Below are positions 59,014 through 64,000 of a DNA stretch of 64,000 bases, piece after piece. Position 1 is the stretch's first letter; every line of letters starts with the position of its first letter. The position numbers and the translations under genes are program-made. Source of the stretch: Pleionea sediminis (lineage in GTDB: Bacteria > Pseudomonadota > Gammaproteobacteria > Enterobacterales > Kangiellaceae); contig NZ_SUNB01000001.1 of NCBI RefSeq assembly GCF_007570825.1, forward strand, positions 1,550,001 to 1,614,000, written 5' to 3'. The notes under the pieces are model-generated. The model had not been told where the DNA came from. It saw only the letters and a program-made list of their open reading frames with translations, and made no database searches.

Positions 59014-59766
59014 TTACTTTTTAGGTGTAACGCCGAGATGGCTCAGAGATAAGTTGTAATGATATTGAATTTGTTCAAGTGAATATTGGTTATTCTGTGC
59101 GATGGGACAACTCATTCTGGCCAAGCAACGATTGTTGCACTGAGAGTTGGCGCTAGCTCGATATTCAAAACACCTTCGCCAATCGTAATTTCCGTTCCGA
59201 GTCACCGCTTGTACCGGACATGCTTTTTCACAAGGTATGTCTTCACAGCTCTCACAAGGAGATTGCGTTTTAATTTTTTGAGATATCAAAAAGTCAGATT
59301 GAGCAATAACTAGCAATCGATAAGCAAACCAGGTACCCAAACTCTCGTTAATCCCAATTCGCATCGGTGACGTGTGATGCCAGCCCGCTAAGTCACCGAA
59401 CTTCTGAAGATTAAAGTGAACTAAAGGATTTGTATGTCTGGGATAAAGAACTTTAAATTTTATTTTGGGATAATGTTTTTTAAATTGTTCCGAAAAAAAA
59501 TCAACACAAAATGAGTCAACAGGGTGCTGATTGTTCTTGTAGTTTTCAGGAATTGAACGCCATAATTTATTCCCAGAATGGCCTATCATGATTAATTGAC
59601 TGTAATCATTAATATTAATGTTCAGTTCTTTTACTGGTTTTAACAAATCTCCGGATAGAGCAGGTATTGAAAAAATATGATGCATATTCAAGCCGACTTC
59701 CGAAAAGCCTACGGAGGTAAAATCTAAATGTTCAAATTTGTTCTGTTCTGAAACTACTTTTTTCAT
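59014..59766 (-). CDS. CblC/MMACHC-like domain with C-terminal 4Fe-4S segment, probable corrinoid-processing protein
   Basis: 250 aa. The central part reads like the cobalamin-processing protein MMACHC (CblC): HPVDSFCVDFFSEQF followed by KIKFKVLYPRHTNPL parallels DPVDQCV...LQIEI...HPN, and SPMRIGINESLGTWFAYRLLVI parallels [22 protein letters not shown]. The C-terminus has two Cys sets: C171-x2-C174-x4-C179-x3-C183-P and C199...C210-x3-C214-x5-C220-P, as in 4Fe-4S proteins such as the cobalamin-dependent QueG. QueG shares this broad fold, so QueG-like annotation is the main alternative. It lies 33 bases after the CobC-like gene in the btuB operon. Proposed role: reductive removal of the upper ligand of imported corrinoids, with electrons passing through its own clusters (inference). 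Confidence 0.7.
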   Translation of the reverse strand: MKKVVSEQNKFEHLDFTSVGFSEVGLNMHHIFSIPALSGDLLKPVKELNININDYSQLIMIGHSGNKLWRSIPENYKNNQHPVDSFCVDFFSEQFKKHYPKIKFKVLYPRHTNPLVHFNLQKFGDLAGWHHTSPMRIGINESLGTWFAYRLLVIAQSDFLISQKIKTQSPCESCEDIPCEKACPVQAVTRNGNYDWRRCFEYRASANSQCNNRCLARMSCPIAQNNQYSLEQIQYHYNLSLSHLGVTPKK

Positions 59767-59799
59767 ACCTCACCGTTAAAAATACACAAAGCTTCAATT

Positions 59800-60387
59800 T
59801 TAAACATCTAGATCCAATTTAAATTTATCCATTTTATGATCGTACTTAAGAGAAAAGTAGCTGCCATTTCCATATTGGCTATACGCATCACAAAAGTTCT
59901 TATTTCGGAGCTTTGCAAGAAAGCACCTTATTAAATCACCATGACTAACGATTAAAATAGAGCCGTTTTGATACTTGTTCGCCAAGCCTTTTAGAGCGAT
60001 TGTTAATCTTTCTTGTAATTCTATTGCCGATTCCCCATCAGGTGGTCTATGTTCTGTTACTTCGAAAAATATCTTTTCAAAGTAAGGTTGGTTATTCAGT
60101 TCATCAAACAATTTACCTTGCCAATGACCAAAATGTCTCTCCATTAATGCATCATCTGTCTCTAGTTCCAAGTTAAGTAGGTTCGAGCAAATCTTTGCCG
60201 TTTGGTAAGCTCGTTGCAATGGAGAGGAGATAATATGAGTGATTGATTGCTCAGATAGCTTCAGTGCTAATTGGTTTGCTTGTTCCAGACCTTGTGAGGT
60301 TAATGGGCTGTTGAGTTGTCCTTGCAGGCGTTTTACGGTATTCCATTCGGTTTCACCATGACGAGCTAAATAGAAGTTTGTATACAT
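59800..60387 (-). CDS. cobC: Histidine phosphatase, probably alpha-ribazole phosphatase
   Basis: 195 aa. Phosphohistidine RHG motif near the N-terminus (FYLARHGETEWN), SPLQRAYQTA, the acid residue in MERHFGHWQG and the second catalytic His in VSHGDLIRCFL. The family includes phosphoglycerate mutases and CobC, which removes phosphate in nucleotide-loop assembly of cobalamin. Its place between the B12 receptor and the CblC-like gene favours CobC; the family alone would not decide. Confidence 0.8.
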   Translation of the reverse strand: MYTNFYLARHGETEWNTVKRLQGQLNSPLTSQGLEQANQLALKLSEQSITHIISSPLQRAYQTAKICSNLLNLELETDDALMERHFGHWQGKLFDELNNQPYFEKIFFEVTEHRPPDGESAIELQERLTIALKGLANKYQNGSILIVSHGDLIRCFLAKLRNKNFCDAYSQYGNGSYFSLKYDHKMDKFKLDLDV

Positions 60388-60399
60388 AATAGATAATAA

Positions 60400-60419
60400 G
60401 CCCCGTCATTAAACGGGGC
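60400..60419 (-). terminator. Hairpin between btuB and the CobC-like gene
   Basis: GCCCCGT (60400-60406) / ACGGGGC (60413-60419), 7-bp GC-rich stem with a 6-base loop, just after the btuB stop. The following bases are AT-rich but not a T run, so it may only attenuate or protect the 3' end of btuB mRNA. Confidence 0.5.
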
Positions 60420-60429
60420 AATTCGTTAG

Positions 60430-62241
60430 TTAGTGCCGATAAGTTACGGTTAAATAAAACTCTCTTCCGGGTACAAAGTATCCCGATGCTGTTGGCTTTT
60501 GATCGTCAAAGAAGTCATTAATATTGAGATTGATATCGATATTGTTATTTACAGTATAGATCAAGCCTAAATCAATAGATGTATATCCTTTTAGTTTTGT
60601 ACCGCCGTCGATACGGCTTCCTGTATAATAAGCTCTAACAAAGCTATTCAGCACGCTGTAATTTGTAGACAGTTCATAACTACCATATTGTTTTGCGCGA
60701 CGAATCAATTGACTGTCAGTTGCTTTATCTCGGGCGTCATTATACGTCGCAGTCCACTTGTGATTTAAATAATCATCTTTGTAGAATACAGTCAGTTCTT
60801 GGCCTTTAATTTCCACTTCGTTAACATTTTGTGGTGACCAGTTTCCATTACTGTCTGGTGTCCATTGAATGAGATCCGTAACGTTAGACTCATAATGACT
60901 GAATACTAATGAAAGCCCTTCAAAATAAGCTTTGATATTAAATTCAGTGTTATAAGCTTTTTCGGGTTTAAGCTCCGAATTTCCACCAAAAGGAAAATAA
61001 AGATCATTAAAGCTGGGGGCTTTAAAGCCTTTTGCCCGATTCACAGCGAAAGTTATTGTTTCATTTAATTGATAACCAAAACTAGCGTTAAATGTATTCA
61101 CTCTATCTACCGACTCGATATCATCGTGACGTATGGCTAATTCGCTAATGAAGGTTCCATCATTGTAAATTCCATTCAAAAAGGCACTTTGAGTTTCTCT
61201 TTCTTGTTGCTCATATTCTGTTGTCGAGTAAGCAACGTTATCTTCATACCACTCCAGTGCACCTGTTATGCTCAGATCACTGGTTGTTTGGTGTTTTAGC
61301 AAACCGTTGATTTGCTTTCGTCGAGTTTCGAAGACACTGCCGTCCGAAATTTGTAATCCATTTCCGTAGTCGACCGTTGAATCCAAGCTGTGTTTTACTG
61401 CTAACTGTGAAAACCACTTATCACTAGTATAGCTATAGCGGATATTAAACATTTCATTAGTAAAATCGCTTTCATTACCGCCGAAACTCGAATCAAATTC
61501 GCGATTCCCTTCTTCTTTTTGTGCAACCCAATCTAACAGTAAGTCATCTGCCAATTGATAATCACCACGAAGCGCAGCAGACAATTTACGATAACCATCA
61601 CGATCAGGTTGAAGGTCAAAAAAGTCAGTTTCTTCTCGGACATTAAATCCTTTGCTGTAAGCATTTGCGATTGTCAAAGTATTGGTAATTTTGTCATTAC
61701 CAAAACCAATACTAGAATGTCCACTTAAAGTATCATTACTACCTAGAGTCAAGCCTGCATGAACATTGCCATGATCAAGACGTCGAGTAAATATTTGAAT
61801 GACACCACCAATTGCGTCTGATCCCCATAGCGCTGCTCGTGGACCTTTAACAATTTCAATTCGTTCTATCTGCGCAATAGGAACAACATTCAGTTCTTTT
61901 CCGCCAAGGGTTGCTGAACCAACTCGAATACCGTCAACCAAAATAAGTGTTTGATTTGAATTTGCACCGCGAGTAAAAAGAGAGCTGGTTTGTCCATGTC
62001 CGCCAGTATTTGCAACATCGATACCCGCAATTGTTTTAAGTAACTCAGTAATTGACTGTGGTTGTAATCGTTCAATATCTTCCCTTGATACAACTTCTAC
62101 AATTGCCAAGGTATCGTTAATATTTTGCTCAACTTTGTTAGCAGTAACGATTAATGTGTTGGTATTATTCTCAGCTTGAGTGGATATTGAAGACAATAGT
62201 AATGCTGTTGCTACAGACGTAGCAATTCTTGAGTGATTCAT
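60430..62241 (-). CDS. btuB: TonB-dependent vitamin B12 receptor BtuB
   Basis: 603 aa, close to E. coli BtuB (614 with signal). Signal peptide MNHSRIATSVATALLLSSISTQA, a TonB box-like NTLIVTANK, the plug with NQTLILVDGIRVG and IEIVKGPRAALWGSDAIGGVIQIFTRR (a BtuB hallmark), and a barrel ending in TVTYRH. Imports cobalamin across the outer membrane. AGGGGAA precedes the ATG. The 200 bases upstream contain a cobalamin riboswitch, which confirms the substrate class and predicts repression when B12 is plentiful. Confidence 0.93.
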   Translation of the reverse strand: MNHSRIATSVATALLLSSISTQAENNTNTLIVTANKVEQNINDTLAIVEVVSREDIERLQPQSITELLKTIAGIDVANTGGHGQTSSLFTRGANSNQTLILVDGIRVGSATLGGKELNVVPIAQIERIEIVKGPRAALWGSDAIGGVIQIFTRRLDHGNVHAGLTLGSNDTLSGHSSIGFGNDKITNTLTIANAYSKGFNVREETDFFDLQPDRDGYRKLSAALRGDYQLADDLLLDWVAQKEEGNREFDSSFGGNESDFTNEMFNIRYSYTSDKWFSQLAVKHSLDSTVDYGNGLQISDGSVFETRRKQINGLLKHQTTSDLSITGALEWYEDNVAYSTTEYEQQERETQSAFLNGIYNDGTFISELAIRHDDIESVDRVNTFNASFGYQLNETITFAVNRAKGFKAPSFNDLYFPFGGNSELKPEKAYNTEFNIKAYFEGLSLVFSHYESNVTDLIQWTPDSNGNWSPQNVNEVEIKGQELTVFYKDDYLNHKWTATYNDARDKATDSQLIRRAKQYGSYELSTNYSVLNSFVRAYYTGSRIDGGTKLKGYTSIDLGLIYTVNNNIDINLNINDFFDDQKPTASGYFVPGREFYLTVTYRH

Positions 62242-62284
62242 TGGTTCCCCTAAAATATTTATTAATGCGCCCGCCGCGCGCTTT

Positions 62285-62301
62285 GAGAGTTTAATACTCT
62301 C
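62285..62301 (-). promoter_or_regulatory. Hairpin in the btuB leader between riboswitch and start codon
   Basis: GAGAGT / ACTCTC, a 6-bp stem with a 5-base loop, 18 bases after the riboswitch and 44 bases before the ATG. It lacks a T run, so control by blocking translation is more likely than termination. Role inferred from position only. Confidence 0.4.
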
Positions 62302-62318
62302 TAAATTGATAAAAACTG

Positions 62319-62442
62319 ACTGAGCCGGTCTCCGGACTTAGAGTGGTAAATTACCCATTACCGTTGCGGGGGCAGTGTTGGACTTTCACCAACTTCCCGT
62401 TGACTTTCGATTGCAGTATATTCACTGTTCAAAACACTCAGT
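62319..62442 (-). promoter_or_regulatory. Cobalamin riboswitch upstream of btuB
   Basis: Read on the minus strand: P1 arms ACTGAG (62442-62437) and CTCAGT (62324-62319) enclose GGGAA (62398-62394), the conserved B12-box core GCCCCCGCAACGG (62373-62361) and the 3' element AGTCCGGAGACCGGC (62338-62324). These are the universal landmarks of the adenosylcobalamin riboswitch. The btuB start lies 77 bases downstream. Confidence 0.93.
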
Positions 62443-62513
62443 ACTTGATTTGACATCCCTGTTTTTCAGCGTCTTTTGTTGAAACTCAACACCCATGGCT
62501 GAATGGGTTTAAA

Positions 62514-63347
62514 TTAGCGAGCTTTGTCAATTGCCTGACAAAGCTGCTCAAGTCCATCGATAGCTCGCGGTGAAAAGCGATGTAGCAAATCACCATCTAA
62601 TGCATAAAACTGATTGTTCTTAACAGCAGAAATTTGCTGCCATGACTCCCAAATGCCTCGATGAGCTTTCGCGTTTTTCGAATGATCCGGAATGATAATG
62701 ACTTCTGGATTTTTTACAAGTATTGATTCAAGAGATACCACCGGATAATCGACATGTGCATCAAAAAAGATATTTTTACCACGGCAATCTTCAATCATTT
62801 TTGAAATCCAGCTTTCTGGCCCAAGTGTGCGAAAAGGGTCGTGCCATAACTGATAAAATACTTTAACTAAATTTTTGCTTTTATATTTATCTTTTATCTC
62901 TTGATATCGCTCAGCCAATGTTTTGGAGAGTGTATTAGCTTGCTTCTCTAACCCTGTTAGTTTTCCTAGTGCAATGATTTCATTGCCAATGTCAGCTAAA
63001 TTCTGAGGATGACTGTCAAATAAATTAAGGCCCAGAGAACGAAGCTTTTTTATATCTTGTGTTTGATTACCACTGCTCCAAACAACGACTAAATCTGGAT
63101 CTAGCTCAATAATCCGCTCAATTTGAACTCCGGTGTAATTACCAACTCTCTCAATAACTAATGCTTCTTTTGGGAAATCAGAATGTTCTACGACACCAAT
63201 GATTCGATCTCCTGCACCAATAGCGAAAAGCATTTCGACAGCGTGTGGCGACAATGCAACGATTCGTTGAGCGGATTTATTTTTAGCGGCGAAAGCGTAG
63301 CTAGTTGAAAATAGGCACAACAAAGTAACTGTAATTAATGGTCTCAC
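62514..63347 (-). CDS. btuF: Periplasmic corrinoid-binding protein BtuF-like
   Basis: 277 aa from the GTG at 63347, which has AAGGAG seven bases upstream and overlaps the preceding stop as GTGA; a TTG one codon earlier is too close to the SD. Signal peptide VRPLITVTLLCLFSTSYAFA. Class III helical-backbone binding protein: RIVALSPHAVEMLFAIGAGDRIIGV, YTGVQIERIIELDPDLVVVW, then PVVSLESILVKNPEVIIIPD. Captures corrinoid in the periplasm for a BtuCD-type transporter. BtuC and BtuD are not encoded in the window. A weak hairpin (62491-62508) follows. Confidence 0.85.
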   Translation of the reverse strand: MRPLITVTLLCLFSTSYAFAAKNKSAQRIVALSPHAVEMLFAIGAGDRIIGVVEHSDFPKEALVIERVGNYTGVQIERIIELDPDLVVVWSSGNQTQDIKKLRSLGLNLFDSHPQNLADIGNEIIALGKLTGLEKQANTLSKTLAERYQEIKDKYKSKNLVKVFYQLWHDPFRTLGPESWISKMIEDCRGKNIFFDAHVDYPVVSLESILVKNPEVIIIPDHSKNAKAHRGIWESWQQISAVKNNQFYALDGDLLHRFSPRAIDGLEQLCQAIDKAR

Positions 63348-63937
63348 CAATCAACTCCTTTTCGCGCTTTAACTCCTGCTTTAAAAGCGTGTTTAACATC
63401 TTTAATTTCGCTGACTGTATCGGCTAAATCGCGCAACTCAGTAATTGCGCCTCTACCGGTGACAACGACTGATTGATTTAAAGGACGATTCTTGATGGCT
63501 GTTAACACTTCATCTTTTGGCAGGTAGTCGTAGCCTAACATGTAGGTAATTTCATCGAGTAACACTAAATGATAGTCTGGGTTGGCTAAAAACTTTTTAG
63601 CTTCTTGCCATACTTCGGTAGCGGCTTTTATATCGGATTCTCGATCTTGAGTGTTCCAGGTAAAGCCTGTTCCCATGACTGCAAATGGAACGCTATGGCT
63701 TTCTAAAAGCTCTCGCTCACCGCAATCCCATTGACCTTTAATAAACTGAACGACAGCGGCTTTATAACCATGCCCTACACAGCGAGCAACGGTACCGAAA
63801 CCGGAAGTCGTTTTTCCTTTTCCGTTGCCTGTAATTACAATGACTATTCCACGTTCTATTTGCGCTTTCGCAACGTTCGCATCGACTCGTTCTTTTTGTT
63901 TCTGTGCTTTAATTTTATGTTTCTCGTTTTTATCCAC
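63344..63937 (-). CDS. cobO: Corrinoid adenosyltransferase (CobO/BtuR/CobA type)
   Basis: 197 aa from a GTG with AGAGG upstream. Transfers the adenosyl group from ATP to reduced corrinoid to make adenosylcobalamin. Basic N-terminal helix (HKIKAQKQKERV), P-loop TGNGKGKTTSGFG, ARCVGHGYKAAVVQFIKGQW, LVLLDEITYMLGYDYL and VVTGRGAITELRDLADTVSEI all match the CobA/CobO family. It overlaps btuF by 4 bases. Only 63 bases upstream are visible, so a second riboswitch cannot be judged. Confidence 0.93.
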   Translation of the reverse strand: MDKNEKHKIKAQKQKERVDANVAKAQIERGIVIVITGNGKGKTTSGFGTVARCVGHGYKAAVVQFIKGQWDCGERELLESHSVPFAVMGTGFTWNTQDRESDIKAATEVWQEAKKFLANPDYHLVLLDEITYMLGYDYLPKDEVLTAIKNRPLNQSVVVTGRGAITELRDLADTVSEIKDVKHAFKAGVKARKGVDW

Positions 63938-64000
63938 TTAAACCTCTTAAAATGAATTGTCGTTATTGTTGAATGTATCAACTGAAAATTTAACTTTTGG

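Noticed and set aside
63938-64000. Second cobalamin riboswitch upstream of the adenosyltransferase
   Set aside because: Only 63 bases are visible and none of the conserved elements appears in them; it cannot be judged.

Overview
The window is 64 kb of low-GC, gene-dense DNA that looks chromosomal and gammaproteobacterial. Evidence: the gyrB fragment at the left edge carries the large insert in its TOPRIM region that is typical of gammaproteobacterial GyrB; glycyl-tRNA synthetase is the two-gene glyQ-glyS type; pyruvate carboxylase is the two-subunit pycA/pycB type with a divergent LysR gene, as in Pseudomonas; a DUF2956-type protein is present. Two TonB-dependent receptors, two hybrid sensor-regulators and a flavin-dependent halogenase fit a free-living, probably marine heterotroph. 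A Kangiella/Aliikangiella-like or Alteromonadales-like host is a guess. gyrB suggests the left edge lies near the replication origin. I saw no tRNA, rRNA, CRISPR array, insertion sequence or phage gene.

Layout. 1-1397: 3' part of gyrB and its terminator. 1783-19662: one giant gene (5959 codons) for a YD/RHS-repeat protein. Its C-terminus holds a LysM-like segment, a hydrophobic segment, a C80-type cysteine protease (His5479/Cys5527) and a glycosyltransferase of the large-clostridial-toxin type, whose four key residues have the same spacing as in TcdB. It is followed by a terminator and an uncharacterised gene. 20405-33395: two hybrid two-component proteins (periplasmic propeller, kinase, receiver, AraC output) around a CPBP protease, a membrane-anchored LuxR regulator and a TonB-dependent receptor. 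33413-34261: a cysteine-rich secreted protein upstream of the second hybrid regulator. 34785-36542: a PhoD-like phosphatase fused to a fascin-like domain. 36637-40929: pycB, pycA and divergent pycR. 40931-41953: a GGDEF protein. 42109-45116: glyS and glyQ. 45284-46930: a VOC protein, a WYL regulator and tag. 46936-49825: a YtrA-like GntR/ABC operon with a clear operator over its promoter. 50080-53998: alaX, a TMEM175-like membrane protein, an SDR and a Kef-type antiporter. 54036-57896: a small exported protein, a tryptophan-halogenase-type enzyme with a degenerate paralogue, and a DUF2956 protein. 57921-58910: a threonine/serine dehydratase. 59014-63937: a cobalamin salvage locus.

The cobalamin locus reads leftward: corrinoid adenosyltransferase, BtuF-like binding protein, a cobalamin riboswitch, BtuB-like receptor, a CobC-like phosphatase, and a protein that reads as a CblC/MMACHC-like domain fused to a ferredoxin-like segment. 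Together these could import corrinoids, remove the upper ligand and adenosylate them; the BtuC/BtuD permease and ATPase are not in the window.

The items most worth a second look are the giant toxin-like RHS protein and the CblC-like iron-sulfur protein. The domain and family calls rest on motifs I could read by eye; no database search was possible.
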